DNA of 64,000 bases, taken from positions 2,382,960-2,446,959 of the forward strand of contig NW_017803824.1 in the NCBI RefSeq assembly GCF_001625305.1, given 5' to 3'. Below, piece after piece: positions 12,276-24,900 of the stretch (positions are counted from its first letter, which is position 1; the number at the start of each line of letters is the position of its first letter). The translations under genes were made by a program, and so were the position numbers. The notes beneath the pieces were generated by a model. It had not been told where the DNA came from. It saw only the letters and a list, made by a program, of their open reading frames with translations, and did not search any database. This DNA is from Branchiostoma belcheri (Eukaryota; Chordata; Leptocardii; Amphioxiformes; Branchiostomatidae).

Positions 12276-13415
12276 AGATTATTACTTAAGCTTGGAGGTC
12301 ACTTGGAAAGCAACGTTACATGTACAGAAAGGTTTGAGTGGAAATACATGTAAAAGCATGACAATTTTTTAACGAGTGATGTGTAAATAAGCATGAACCA
12401 TTGCCACATTCCAAGAAATCAACTTTCTTACAACGGTTGGAAATTCTTAAATCGGGGGGTATCAAGGATTGGAGGCATTAGAAAGTGCCTCCCTCCACGT
12501 ACGTTACTTTCAATGCAAGGCAAGAATATTTTGTGACAATGTTGAGGCTTGGGAGGATGACCTGATAGCTATTTGGATCATAGAGGCTTTTCAAACTGTA
12601 AATTTGCTATCAACAGTGGACTTTGGCGTGAAAAAAGCAGGAGCAATGTGAATATTGTCCTAAAACAAGTACAGCTCTCAGTAATGCACATGTAGTAAGA
12701 TGGTTGTTTGACAAAAGGGAATGAAGATTTTTTGTGTAAGTATGTGTTAGAGTCTTTGTTGATGAGGCAAAATCTATGTAATTTCTTGTTTTCCCCCAAA
12801 GATTGATTCATAAAAAATGTTGTTTCAGATATTTTGCTGTCATATCATGTACCAGCCCTCCCCACTCTAACTTATCACTGGCTCTTGATGTTCTTAGTTG
12901 CCATCAAATAATATGAGAATAATTTTCTGTAGTGGTTAAAACACAAGTCAGAGTTTGACTATATACATATGCTGTATATATAAATATATATTATATGCCT
13001 TCCAAAGCTAGTTTGTATTTAACTGTGCTTGCTTGAAAGCTATACTCTTATTGGCTAATGCTTATGAATTAGCTAGGCAAGACATGTGCTCATTAGTCTA
13101 ATTTTTTCAGGGAGAGCATTGAATTTAGAATTCTTACATCAACATTCAAGCCTTTAGAAGGGTAGCATTGTAGCTGAAATGTAACTGAAATTCTCAGTTT
13201 TTCCCAATTTTTCTTACAGATAAGACTGCAATTCTTGATAATCTCTCCACTTGCTACTACAATTTTTTCTGGCTTTAAAATGAAACAAAGGTCACAATGT
13301 AATTATCGAAAGTGGGGACATTTCTCAGCTTTTGTAAGATGATGCTCTTCTTAGCACACTGCCCACAGTTATTTTGCCACTACTGGTCAGAGCTACTTTT
13401 GAAGGTATATAGCAA

Positions 13416-13421
13416 AATAAA
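13416..13421 (+). terminator. candidate poly(A) signal of LAMTOR1
   Basis: AATAAA about 1.4 kb after the LAMTOR1 stop. It sits about 30 bases from a reverse-strand AATAAA that could end LRRC51, as expected of two tail-to-tail genes with abutting 3' UTRs. Confidence 0.4.
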
Positions 13422-13452
13422 ATCAAAACTTCTGTAAGACATAAGGCACAGT

Positions 13453-13458
13453 TTTATT
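13453..13458 (-). terminator. candidate poly(A) signal of LRRC51
   Basis: TTTATT on the plus strand, AATAAA on the LRRC51 strand, about 870 bases past its stop. The overlap with the LAMTOR1 signal region would make the two mRNAs just meet or slightly overlap. Confidence 0.35.
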
Positions 13459-14328
13459 TTTGGGTTAACGTATCTATTTTCCATTTTTATGTAGGTATAC
13501 AAAAATACTTTGTTAAACCAATCACCCTGGAACTATAGTGCATCTGTTAAAGTTAGCTTGGTTGTACATGTAATTATACCAGTATTTCTCAACACAGCAA
13601 CTGCTCAACCAACACATTGGGAACGTCACCGAGAAAACTATAATCTATGTACAACTTCTCTTCCTGCATTGGATAAAAAATCTATTAGAGTTCTAGACAC
13701 GGTACCGTAGTTAAGTTGTGAGGCACTTGAATTTCTATTCTAACATTTGACGGTGTTGTTCGTACCAGGAAGGCTTCAAAGGCAAAAACACAAAAGTGGT
13801 TCAGTGCATGGGTTTTATACAAGTCACTGCTAAACACTTCTAGGTTGTGGTTCACTTATCAAAGAAAATGCAGCATATGTTAAGCAGCTAGAAGCAAAAT
13901 AAACTACAAGTACAATGTATTGCAAAGTTGGAACAAAACAATTGAAGTATACTACATGTCAAATTTACATACATAAATGATAAAAGATTTCATTGTAGAC
14001 ATCCATACTTTCAGTTTCATTTTACCTTGCTTCCTAGATTTGTAATCCTGTTGGAAGTTAAATTACCCAAACCTGGTAATCAAAGAGGATATATAAGATG
14101 TGAGATGTGCTACTACAGCTGCAAAACTAGACCTAGTAGTGATCAAATGTCAGATCATGCATAGAAAATTTGGAACATGTTTGATGTAACTCTAACATTC
14201 ATCAACACATTGGATTATTTTTTGTAGGATATTTACAAAAGTCTTGGCTCAAAAACTGCAGTGACAGTGCAGAAAACTCAGTACCAGTCATAACATTCAC
14301 GAGCGCATCTTTACAAGCTTTCTGACGT

Positions 14329-15961
14329 TTAGGCTGCCTTTTTCTTCTTCTTCTTCTTGGACTTCATGGTCTTGCCGTACATGTGGATCCATGTCTTGGC
14401 GGTCGCCCGGTCTGCCTTGGAGACGCTGGTGAAGTCGAGTGAGGCCAGGTGAGGCATGAGGGACAGGATGTAGTGCTTGTAGCCCGGCTCCTGATCGATG
14501 GGGTTCCCATGGAGCGTCAGGTTCTTCAGCACGGGCAGGGCCGGCAGTTTGTCCACCTCTACGATGTTCTCGATGCTGTTGCCATGGAGATACAACACCT
14601 TGATGTTGCCGTAGCCCAGCAGGACCTGTGTGTGTGCACATCAGCGTAGCAAATTGAGTTCTGTACAACCATGGCTTTCTCACAAACAATAACATTGTTA
14701 CGTCTTTTCGCTAACACACTTATCCCCGTGGTACCCCTGGTAATCATGACGAAGGTAGCTTTCCTACAAAATCCGCTTCTTGTGAAAATGTTGACCAATA
14801 TTTTTCTTGCAAGGGGCCCCCAGAAATGGTTAAAAGTTAAATACAGAAGCATAAAATTGTAACAGTGGGGTTCAAGTGCCACTAACTGATCCTCAGTGTA
14901 AAAGTTTGGTTCAAGCATCGCTAACCACTACTCCAAAAGGTCCGGTCCCTTTGGAATGGATCAGTTAGCGGCGCCTGAACCCCACTGGTACAGAACTTTC
15001 ATCTAAGTTGGTAAGTTGCACAATGAGAATTACCATAGACTGTTCTCCTAAAAGTGCAGAAAAATCTGGGTCAAATAGCTTACAAAGTCTGAGTAGGAGA
15101 GATTCCGGTTGAGAGTTGGAGATCAGTTGAAGTCTAATTATATGTTAAATGTAGAAGTTGGACTTACCGGGTCGACAGTGGTTAAGTCGTTGAATGACAG
15201 GTCCACCCATGCCAGGGCCTCTGGGTTGATGAAGAGTCGGGTTATCGCTCCAGGAAGGCCATCCAGCGTCGTCAGGGCGTTGTTGTTCATGCGCAGGGCA
15301 TTGGAATTTATCTTTCCCTCCTCGTCATATTTGTGTTTCCTCGACCCTTGTCTCATCTCGTCTTCTGTTGCGTCTGAAAAGTTTGGGGTTCAGTCAACTT
15401 TGAGGACATGCAGAAATCGTACGACTGTTTAAGTAAAGATTGACAAGTACTGTATATTATTGCCAGAAAATACATGTTTTTAACTGCTGCCTAATGCTAT
15501 ACACAATGCAATGCAAACCAAATGGCTTTTTTAGCTAATTTTCAAGCTGATCTCTTTGGGTCAAGACATTACATGGGGTCGTGTGGCGTAATGAAAGAGC
15601 ATTCAGCTCAGAACCAAGAGGTCCCGGGTTCGAATCCTGCCATGTCGGCAACCTTGTGCCCTTTCCCTTGTGTTGGGAAAGGCACTAACAAAACTTTCTT
15701 CACTTCACATCATACATGTGCCTTATCTGCAATGTCTGACAGTCCCTGTACTGTAGCATGAAATAAAACAGAGTACATATGGCATAACAGGTTGTATGAC
15801 GACACTTAGTTTTGCTGCATGTAGCTGGTGTCGGCCATACCATCCATACTGCACAGCATCTTGAAGGAGAAGTCGATGGGCGGTCCGACATCGTTCTCAT
15901 TGTCGATGGAAGCCTCCGCCGTGATGGCTCCCTTCCTGGGCGACCTTGGTGTGGTGGACAT
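14329..15961 (-). CDS. LRRC51: Leucine-rich repeat protein LRRC51 (LRTOMT1-like), complete
   Basis: Small LRR protein corresponding to the LRR-only product of the vertebrate LRTOMT/LRRC51 locus; it is linked to motile cilia in other animals, from family knowledge. Three coding exons: 15841-15961, 15168-15373, 14329-14625, phases continuous, 207 aa (human about 192). Start ATG at 15959-15961. PPIDFSFK matches the conserved N-terminal PPLDYSF. LRR units follow: ALAWVDLSFNDLTTVDP, IKVLYLHGNSIENIVEVDKL, LKNLTLHGNPIDQEPGYKHY. Then comes the cap DFTSVSKADRATAKTW, which mirrors human DFSGVTKADRTTAEVW. It ends in a seven-lysine run plus Ala-Ala. No methyltransferase part is fused here. A splice acceptor just upstream of the start (about 15993) implies a 5' non-coding exon near 16500. 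Confidence 0.95.
15575..15712 (+). mobile_element. tRNA-derived SINE, 5' part
   Basis: Begins GGGGTCGTGTGGCGTAATG and carries a B-box-like GGTTCGAATCC, then the SINE body GGGAAAGGCACTAAC. It matches 16040-16170 and the reverse complement of 30830-30970. It lies in LRRC51 intron 1. Not a functional tRNA gene: no cloverleaf with aminoacyl stem. Confidence 0.8.
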
Positions 15962-16039
15962 GTCGGTGGTCCCTCTACACTAGTGTACAGCTCCCTGTAT
16001 GTGGAAACAGGCACACGGGTGAACTCTAGTGAACACAGT

Positions 16040-16170
16040 GGGGTCGTGTGGCGTAGCGGCATGCGGCAGAGCGTTCGGCTCGGAACTAAGAGGTCCCCGG
16101 TTCGAACCCTGCCATGTCACCAATCTTGTGCTCTTGGGAGAGGCACTTTACATGACTTTTCTGGATGGAG
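16040..16170 (+). mobile_element. tRNA-derived SINE, 5' part, second copy
   Basis: GGGGTCGTGTGGCGTAGCGG, then GGTTCGAACCC and GGGAGAGGCACTTTACATGA. Same family and orientation as 15575-15712, inserted just upstream of the LRRC51 first coding exon. Confidence 0.8.
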
Positions 16171-16535
16171 GCCTGGCGAACCACAAAAAATGCTGCATAA
16201 TTTTCAGCTAGTTGGGCTGCCTCAAATTGAAAGAAGAAAAGAGACACATGCAAAGCACACTGAGGTACTATATTCACGACAAAGTTGCAGTTATATATTT
16301 AAGGGTTACTTTTATTTAGACCTTGTATGACGCACATACGGATAATTTTGTTACAAAAGGCAGGTCTCAGAAATGTGTTGAGCGCATTCTAATACACCAT
16401 CAACCGATACCAACTGGAAGAATTGTTGGTTTCTAAGATTTCTTACCTGATTACTTGAAAGAAGACGCTTTTAGTTCCGATTAAGAGACCCAAAATGTGT
16501 CTTCGAACGTGCCTAGCTTGCCAGCAACATCACAC

Positions 16536-16549
16536 GGCGGCCATTTTGG
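16536..16549 (-). promoter_or_regulatory. YY1-like motif, probable LRRC51 promoter
   Basis: CCAAAATGGCCGCC on the minus strand, about 580 bases upstream of the LRRC51 ATG and upstream of the inferred 5' non-coding exon. Nearby GTTGTTGACAAC is a weak half-palindrome that could be an RFX-type site, but it does not fit the consensus well. Confidence 0.4.
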
Positions 16550-17584
16550 TTGTTGTTGACAACGGCATAGAAATTGAGGTCAATGACCTGTTTTATATGC
16601 AACGATCTTGAGCCCAGGATTGACTGTATCAAACTACGTTAAATTAGGTCATAAACTCGAATATATTGTCAAATAGGTATTTTTATGATGTAGAAAATGC
16701 ACCAAAAGGTGAAAGTGTGATACCTGCTGAAAGGGAAATGAACAATATTAAATAGTTTAACTCCATGATATTGGGAACGAGAAAGAGTATATACCATAAT
16801 CATACGTGTACCTACAGATTTTAAACATTAAAAAAAAAAGCACTTAACTAATTGGGACAGTCTGATGTTTAAAAATATTTATATATGTCATATTTTGTTT
16901 ATTCTTTTAGAAAATAGGTGTGTTTTTTTAAAGTTTAACTTCATTATTTGTGCGCAAAATGAAAAAAAAACTCCCCCTGTAGGAAAGATAGATTCTTCCA
17001 CGTGTGTTGACACCGCCATATTTAAAATGATCTGGTCGGAGGCATCTCCTGTGCAGATATTCTGGATGGTTGCTGACTTTGCGTTGCAATTTTGGCTGAT
17101 ATGCGATCTGAAAACAGCACAAAGCGGCCCAAAAGCCTAAAAAAAACTTCGGCCATTCTAAACGCCCACACTGGAAGCTAGTCCAAGAGCTCAGCAGCAA
17201 GCATGCAGTATCAACACATCTCGTTAGATGTCGCTGCAGTTGTCCTGCGAAGGAGTCCAGTATACGTAAGTGAAGGAAGACTGCAGTCAGATATGTAACT
17301 GTGAAAAACCCCGAGGCTCTTGAATGGGCCATATAAACGACGACCTTTTTTCGTTGTACGGGGAAGTTTTTCCCCCGTACTTTGGTGAATATGCATCTTT
17401 AACTGTAAGTTATCTGTATCGGTATAGCCGGTATAACCGCCCTTCGGCGTAACACACCATGCCAGGCACGCGGCGCGGCGGCAGCTAGCCATATCACACA
17501 CAATCTTTGTGAACATTTATATTAATTACAGAAGTTCTTTGAACCTTTCTAGTGATGATGCCCCAACTGGCAACTCGCTACGAT

Positions 17585-18040
17585 AGCTCTTGGATTATAG
17601 AGATCACCGTCAATGTACAGTTGGTCGACTTTGAGTACTGCAAACTTCGGGGGATGAGCCTTCCTTGCTTCTCTCAACACAAGTAGGAGTCTCCTTCGGA
17701 CATCCCGAATTTGCTTGGGAAAGTCTTCAGAAATACCTATTTGAGACCCTCTTACGGTTCTTAGCTGCTAGCTTGTCTCACCCTCTCTCTGTCTCAGTGT
17801 ACCACACAAATTTGGCAACGATTGGTCTGGGGCGTGAGCTCCCACCTATCCTATACGGTGAACTCTTTGGAACCTTATCTGTCGCACCACCTCATCCTGT
17901 AACTTAAGATCATACTTCAATACTTGTGTTATCAGTTTCTCTATCTGTTTGTTTTGGATTCTCCTTATCTTCCTCTTCTTCACGGTTGTGAAAGATAGGG
18001 TTCTCTCTTCTAAAGTGTGCCTTAACTGCATTTGTTTTAA
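17585..18040 (-). mobile_element. Degenerate L1-type LINE ORF1 fragment
   Basis: Minus-strand translation gives KYDLKLQDEVVRQIRFQRVH, then RPIVAKFVWYTETER in another frame, then GISEDFPKQIRDVRRRLL and VDQLYIDGDLYNPRA. The order and spacing fit the RNA-binding ORF1 proteins of L1-like elements in marine invertebrates (RFQRVHRxG, RPIVAKF, SEDFPKxI, LYIDGxxY). Frameshifts separate the blocks, so it is a pseudogene. Confidence 0.75.
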
Positions 18041-18426
18041 CTGAGCATTAATTTTTTTTTTCTCGTAAGTTGTAACGTTAAGTCTTATGACATATCTTAT
18101 GACATATCTTATGGCTTATGACATTTCGTAGTTGTTCGTGCAGAATCTTGCGGCTTGGTTCTGTACCCTTTCCAGTTTGTCTTTGTCAATCTTTGGCCCA
18201 TCTACTTTGACTAACATTTGTCAGTAAAAAAACAATAAACGCTGATTGTGCTTAAGCTTTCGTCATGATCCGATTCGATTGTCTATGTACGTTTTGGATA
18301 GAGGCATACACTACTACACTACAGCAACCGAACTGCCAACGTGCACACGTGTACTCTCCAAGCAGAGGTTGTGGAGGAATGATCGTTACCTTTTTATATA
18401 CTAGTATGGCGGGTTTTTTTTTGTCG

Positions 18427-18575
18427 CTAACCCTACCGTCGGTGGCCGGCGACCTTCTCTGGCTAATGGATACTGCCTGGCCAATTTGATACTGTCTTTT
18501 TGCCACCGAAAGGTATCTCTGGCTAATGGATACTGTCGGGCCAATTTGATACTGTCTTTTTGCCTCCGGAAGGGA
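18427..18575 (+). repeat. Tandemly doubled ~65-bp unit; related copy at 20265-20365
   Basis: The string CTCTGGCTAATGGATACTG followed by GGGCCAATTTGATACTGTC occurs twice here. A third, single copy (CTCTGGCCAATGGATACTGC) lies at 20265-20365, preceded by the same TTTTATATA / TTTGTCGCTA leader. Dispersed element of unknown class. Confidence 0.7.
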
Positions 18576-19574
18576 TCTGCTTGGAGGTGACACACGTGAT
18601 GTTTATGGAGTATCTCCTTTCCTACACGCGCAATTGCCACATTGTGATCAAACCCGTGGCGTGATGCTGGGATAAACGTTAGTGAGTGGTTTAGATATCT
18701 CGTTGCGACCTAGATATCTCATTTTTCTATTGTCTTGTCACTTCAAAGCGTTCTGAACTAGTTTTAAGTCAGGACTGAGGCGAATTGGCCACTGCATATT
18801 TGGACGCCCGATTGTCGCGGAAATCTTTTCGTCAAACTTGGAGTCGAGCTTCGTTTATGCCTTTGTGGCCTACTTGAAAATCCGTTAGTTTGGACGCTTG
18901 ATTCTTGGCTGTTTATTCTGAATCCCGATTCTAGCCCTACTTTCATTCAGGATACTTGACGTAATAGAAGCTATCCTGGATTTTCCCGCGTTTTCTGGAT
19001 TACGAGTTTGACCTTACGACATCCAGGGCTGTGCCAGTTTCCACGTAACGTTACGGTAAGTTTTGCTTCATAGCATTGTCACTAAGTTAATTATTTACAC
19101 TCTTTACATCAATCCTTGCACCAATCAATGGCTTGTAAATAACAACAAAGGAAGTCAAAGATCAAACCTTTCAGTCCTAGACTGTATCTAAACATAATGG
19201 AAGCCAAATGGTTAAAATGTTACCAAAAATCCTTTTACGAACGAAAACTGGGTCAGCTGGATCATTCAACTGTAGGGATATTTAGTAACAGGTATGGTGT
19301 TTGTTTCTGGTGTGGACACGGCTTGGTGACGGTAAGAAATGCCACGAGAAACCTTGGTTTGCCTGTTGCCCATCATTTTCTCATTCCGACCCGGACATGT
19401 CTCTGGCCTGAAACCGCACCTAGACATCGACATCTTCGTCCGAGGTAGGCGAATTCTCACAGTGCGACTTCGAACTTAATTGAGATCTTAAACTTATCAT
19501 AGCCTTGGCTATTCTGATAGTGACAGCCTGCCATGATAATTGTTAGAAGAGAAATTAACTCTTAGTAGTTGACC

Positions 19575-19630
19575 TAGCCTGTGTTACACAACCTCTCGGC
19601 TGCCGCTAGGAGCGTGGTTTACTCAGGCTA
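19575..19630. mobile_element. 56-bp TAGCCT-ended foldback
   Basis: Starts TAGCCTGTGTTACAC and ends GTTTACTCAGGCTA. The flanks TAGTTGACC and TAGGTTGACC form a near-perfect 9-10 bp direct repeat. Same end signature as 2020-2108 and 21035-21223. Confidence 0.55.
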
Positions 19631-20144
19631 TATAGGTTGACCTGTTAGTTCTGTGACATTTTCACTGACCTTCATGTAGCATACTCTACTCTTTCATCAT
19701 GTAGTTCAAGCTCTAATAACGTATCTGTAGATTAAGTATATGTTGGCAATATTCGATGAACCTGGTTTAGAAACCTCAATAACCTCATACCTCAAATGAA
19801 CCTAACCATAGCGCCGCCTATACTAACGTTATAGCTAGTGCGGCCATCTGGCTGCAATGACCGCTTTTTCTCGGTCCCGAATGTTCTAACAGGTTAACTG
19901 GAAAGAGTAAAAATTGGCCAAATTGACAAATAACGTGTCAGAGGAGTTGGTAAACTAAAGAAGAAAAGTTTGCCGTTCATTTCAGCCGCTTCTGAAGCCT
20001 GGAAGTGCATGGTAGAGGCTAAAATAAGACGACGCTTGGGGCTGTACTTGCCCCTGCACCGAAATCGTTCGAGTGGAATGAACTGTTGTTTCATCTCTGC
20101 CAATAAAATTAGGGGTAGGTGGGTGTGACTCACAGGAGTCATTC

Positions 20145-20241
20145 AGCAGAAGTTGATAGGGAAATCAGAAGTTGATAGGGGAATCAGAAGTTGATAGGGG
20201 AATCAGAAGTTGATAGGGGAAGCAAAAGTTGATAGGGGAAG
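20145..20241 (+). repeat. 20-bp minisatellite
   Basis: Five units of the form AGAAGTTGATAGGGGAATC, the outer ones slightly diverged. Confidence 0.9.
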
Positions 20242-21034
20242 ATCTTTAGCTTTTTATATATGACCCTTTTTGTCGCTACCCCCACAAACGCATGGACCCT
20301 CTCTGGCCAATGGATACTGCCTGGCCAATTTGATACTGTTATTTTGCCACCCTAGGATCTGCTTGAGATTATCGAATGAATCTTAATTGCATGTTCATGA
20401 CCATGGGGCTAAATGCGTACATCAGAGTGATCGTAATGATCATAATGATCGTAATAGATATATGATCGTTATATCATCAGAGTATCATCTAAGTATCATT
20501 TAGCAGTCATAAGCAGTCTTGGTGGACCTACGGTAAGCAAAGTGCGCTACTTCACTCTTGTTGTCAAAACTGCTTCGCGTGTTTGGTAAATACTTCATAA
20601 ATAAACAGATATCCTAGGCATGTTTATACTGCGAGTCACTTGATAATTAAATTCTTGCTGAAGATTTATCGAGCCTGTAAAGTTTTGCCAACTCCCACAT
20701 CCCAACTCAAACACTACGTAGTGTAGTGGTCACGTGTAGTTTTTGGTAGTATGGCACGCAGAGCACGGGCTGACTGGAGAGCTAAATCGATAAGTTATGA
20801 TGATGATGACTTGGTAGTACATTTACCGACAAAAGTTTCTTCCAACTTTTGTGGGCAAGGCAGTTATTTCCATTATAAAGACTTGTCAGTGTACGTGGTG
20901 CACACATGTTTGAAATAACTACTGGGTCTTGTACCGTCACACGTCATCAGAAGGCGTGACGGTAACACCTGTATCGGTAGTAGTGGTATGGTAATAATGT
21001 CGCGTGTAAATATTTGGCGAATGTACTATACTGT

Positions 21035-21223
21035 TAGCCTCTACCAGGCTTGAGGAGGCGGCTGGAAAGAGTAGAAATCGGCCAAAATATAGAGATAAGC
21101 ATGCCAAAGGAGTGTGGGCGGCGAACTGTTCTCTCAAAGGCCAAACTCCCTTGGCATGCTTATCTCTCTATTTTGGCCGATTTCTACTCTTTCCAGCCGC
21201 CTCCTCAAGCCTGGTAGAGGCTA
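21035..21223. mobile_element. 189-bp TAGCCT-ended hairpin with 9-bp target duplication
   Basis: Long near-perfect arms: TAGCCTCTACCAGGCTTGAG pairs with CTCAAGCCTGGTAGAGGCTA, and AGTAGAAATCGGCCAAAAT pairs with the matching right arm. The flanks are identical CTATACTGT (21026-21034 and 21224-21232). A 9-bp duplication is characteristic of Mutator-like elements. A close relative is at 22113-22284. Confidence 0.85.
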
Positions 21224-21988
21224 CTATACTGTATGTTATTGTTATTGTTGAGGAGCCCAGGAGGACTGGGCAAACCACTTATGATTTTTCTGATAATAAG
21301 TCTCAACTGGACTCTCAAGTGATATTCTGTGATTTTGGAGGAACGCACAAGTTTCTAGACAAGTCTGGATGTGCAGACCGGGCCTACAATCCGGTCGATA
21401 CATATAGTAACTTTACATGTATCATATGTAGTGACACGTAGATCATTCTGTTACTATTAGTCATATAAACAGATCGAAAGGTTTGCTTCTTCACTCCCGA
21501 AGCTGTTCTCTCCATATCGTGGTGCAGTCTTCAGACAGTAAGGCCCTTTTCCCACTAGGGTAAAATTATCCGGATCGGATATTTGCTTTGATCCGGCTTC
21601 GACCTCGTTTTTCTGACGCCGGTCCCAAGCTCTAGTACCATTCAGCTTTAGATAGTCTTTTGGAAAAAAGATATACGTGAAGAATCATTGTGGTCAACCT
21701 GTCAGAATGAATTGTAGTGAACCTGAGAGAATGAATTGTGGTGAACCTTTGAAAATGCCATTGCTCGCTACATAAAATGGATATCAGTTCCCGAGAGATG
21801 CCGTTAATAATATAGGATCGTAACATAGCGGTATATGCCAACAGGAATCATTAATAAATGATGTATGACACATTTAGTAGGGTCTTGCGGGTACATACAG
21901 ACCATTGTTGCATTGCGTGCACGACATTTAGTAGTCTGCTCTGTGCTGACTCCGCGTTCCGTGGACCTGCTGAGTGTGCAGAAAGAAG

Positions 21989-24900
21989 ATGGAACAGCAG
22001 AGCGTCGAAGTTCTGCGGCTAACTCCCGGTGAAACCACCGCTCTGAGGCCGGGAGTCAACCTGATCTGCAGGGAGGCCGACAACTTTGTCATCTACAAGG
22101 TGCGTGTGCTGCTAGCTCTACCAGGCTTCTGGAGGCGGCTGGAAAGAGTAGAAATCGGCCAAATAGAGAGATAGTTTGCGGCAAACTGTTCTTTCCAGCC
22201 GACCAAACTCCCTTGGCATGCTATCTCTCTATTTGGCCGATTTCTACTCTTTCCTGCCGCCTGCCGAAGCTTGGGAAAGGCTTAGTATGTGTCTGCAGGC
22301 ACGGAGATAGTGTTCTGTTGTGGCAGTAGCTAGCGAACGCTCGAATATGCCTGGTATTCCAACATATTTTTCTCTTGAACGGAAACACAATGTGGGATTC
22401 CAAAAAACCAAGAACCTGTTTCCAAAAAGGTGTTGATCGGTGATTAGAATATCGTAGCGCAGACGTTTGTAGCGACCTGCGTTTGTTTCAATGACTGACG
22501 ACCGTTTCTTTTCGGAAGTAAGTTAGGCTGTAAAAGAAACATGATCAAAACAAACGCAGGCCACTAGAAAATTCTGCGCTGGATAGGAAGCTAGAAAATC
22601 GCACCTTTTCTGTCAATCAGTTGAATCCAAACACAGATGAATGTTTTAGCCTCCTTCGTATACTTGTAGGGCGGCGGCGTTATTTTTTTCGGTGAGCGAC
22701 GCACGCGAGTTATTCCGCGGAGGGACGATATTGGAAAGAAACAGCAAAATCGTCCCTCCGCGGAATAACTCGCGTGCGTCGCTCACCGGAAAAAAACGTA
22801 ATAACGCCGCCGTCCTACAAGTATTCGAAGGAGGCGAGAAATGCTTGCATCTTGAAAAAAAAAAAAAACAGTGCAAGTACTGCAAAACCGAACAGAAACA
22901 GAAAACAGGCCAAAATAAATAAAGTGAAAGTGAAACTGTTAATAGCTTTTGTTGCACGATCTTGATATAAAACTTTCATGACTGCAACATGAATATTTAA
23001 AGGAGAAGACTGAGATCATGCACAATAATATCTCCAAAACACGTCTCGTATGTTCTTCGTAATTACTTTTCCCCATTATCCTGTCAAAGTTACTATCTGA
23101 CAAAGTAAAACAAAGTGCTGGTAAGGTTTCAGTCAGTGGCCCACCTGTTATTATTTCCCAAGTCTCCATCAGACTTCTGGTCGATGAGAGAATAGGAGAA
23201 ACTTGGCCACATGGGGTTAAAAGCATCCAATATGATTTCAGGGAAATATTCTCAAATAGGCAATGTTTGTGATATTGACACATACTGCTTCACATTGGCA
23301 TATTTGAGTCAGCATTTCATACTTTGGACTTTTAAAACTGCAGAAACAAGCCCTAAGATGAGTCCTTTATTTTCTGGGTGGTACCCTAAAAATCAGCCCA
23401 GGGCCCTTCCAGTAATCATTTTCCGTCAGAATTTTTGGTATTTTTGCTCCAAGAGGGTCAATATACATTGGGATAGTGTGGTTTTAATTCAGTATGTAGA
23501 TAAGTGACTAGAATATTGGCTCTGAAAAATCGGGTTTCCAAGCCCCAAAAAACTGCATTGGATGCCAGGCGCTGTCCTTGGTGCTGAAATAGATAACGTG
23601 CGTTCACACCTTATACAGGATCCAAGGAACCCACGGGACGACCCGTTTAAGGCCTGCCGCAACGTCTGTAAGCACCAGGGCGGCAAGTTCGTACAAGATG
23701 TTGAAGATCCTGCCGGCAGGTTTGAGTGCACGTTATACTCATTACAAACTGTACAGTGTATGATCCCACACGGTCCTGTGTGGACCTATAGTTTGTTCTT
23801 GGGTGTAGCATCAGAATTCTTAGCTATGTTCCGCTTTGAATTGAATATAACGTTAGGTGCCCATTGGTAGGACGGTCATTCATGGTCTATGCTCTGCAAG
23901 GGTCCAATGGAAGATGAATAAAATGAACTGCTTTGTGTATATTCTTTATATGAACTATTTATTTTTTGTTCATGCTTAGGTCACATTTTCGGGGCCCGAC
24001 CGGGCTGTTTGTATGAACGAAAAATTACTATATATCAATAATGTACAGAAATAGTGCCCTTGATCATTATCAAAAACCTTTCTGTGTTTTGTTGTCTTTT
24101 ATATCGTACTTTTCGTTCCCAAAAGCCGGTTGGGGAATGTGACCTTAGCGTAACCAAGGACGTTCTATCACTTGTTGAATGAAGCTCCTCGGCATAACTG
24201 TACCGGATCTTCTATCCCCAGCGTTCTGCGGTGCACCAAGCACGGCTGGAAACTGGACTGCTCCACTATGAAGTACGTCAACCCGCCGGACAGCTTCAGC
24301 CAGGAGAGGTTAGGTATGGCAAGAGTTTACACTAGTATGGGGTTTTTCCGTAGAGCGTAATCGGCCGTTTTAATTCTACGTAGAGCATAGACGGTCGGAT
24401 CGCTCTAATAGACCCATTCGACTTTCACGGATCGCATAAACTGCATACGTCACAGGGGGTACATTTCGAATAGAAACTACGTCACAGGGGGGACATTTCG
24501 AAAGTTCCTTTCACAGATTGCATAAACTGCATACGTCACAGAACAAAATAACCTTAAATTGTTGTACGGAATTCCACCATACAAAGTTGGTGCCTGTTTT
24601 CCTGTCCTTTCCGCATATATTACAGAGAAAAAAAGACACTACCTACACTTTAGTAAAAAAATAATTTGCCAGGGGGGACACCGCGAGCGCAAGCCGCGTT
24701 CGACTTCATCGTTCTAGAACGATGTTCTTTCGAAATGTCCCCCCTGTTACGTAAGCAGTTTATGCGGTCCGTGAAAGTCGAATGGGTCTATTCAACGTAG
24801 AGCGTACGTAATTGGCGCACTTTGCGTAGAGCGTATTCGCCTTTAGTTCTACGTAATGCGTTGTAGCCACTTTGAATTTACCGTAAAGTGTAATCGAGAG

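Larger units (their letters stand above)
16550..21988. other. Repeat-rich spacer between LRRC51 and CMAH
   Basis: No splice-flanked conserved coding block seen. Identified contents are a LINE ORF1 remnant (17585-18040), a duplicated unit (18427-18575, related 20265-20365), small foldbacks (19575-19630, 21035-21223), a degraded relative of the latter (about 19890-20077, CTGGAAAGAGTA / GGCCAAAT) and a minisatellite (20145-20241). The CMAH promoter and any 5' non-coding exon must be in the right part. Confidence 0.5.

Noticed and set aside
15575..16170. Possible tRNA genes (GGTTCGAATCC B boxes)
   Set aside because: No acceptor stem or cloverleaf, and the same body follows in each copy, so these are SINE heads.
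16865..17516. Two overlapping minus-strand frames of 100-134 codons
   Set aside because: No family match, poor composition and no consistent splice sites; left unannotated within the repeat-rich spacer.
21632..21841. Tandem TTTATSLRFTTIHS-like peptide on the minus strand
   Set aside because: Comes from a short imperfect DNA duplication (GAATGAATTGTRGTGAACCT); no splice or domain support.
24301..24313. Earlier CMAH exon 3 donor at 24309
   Set aside because: It would put a stop codon at the start of exon 4. The donor at 24314 keeps frame and gives ERLVPELDEDGS, matching the family.
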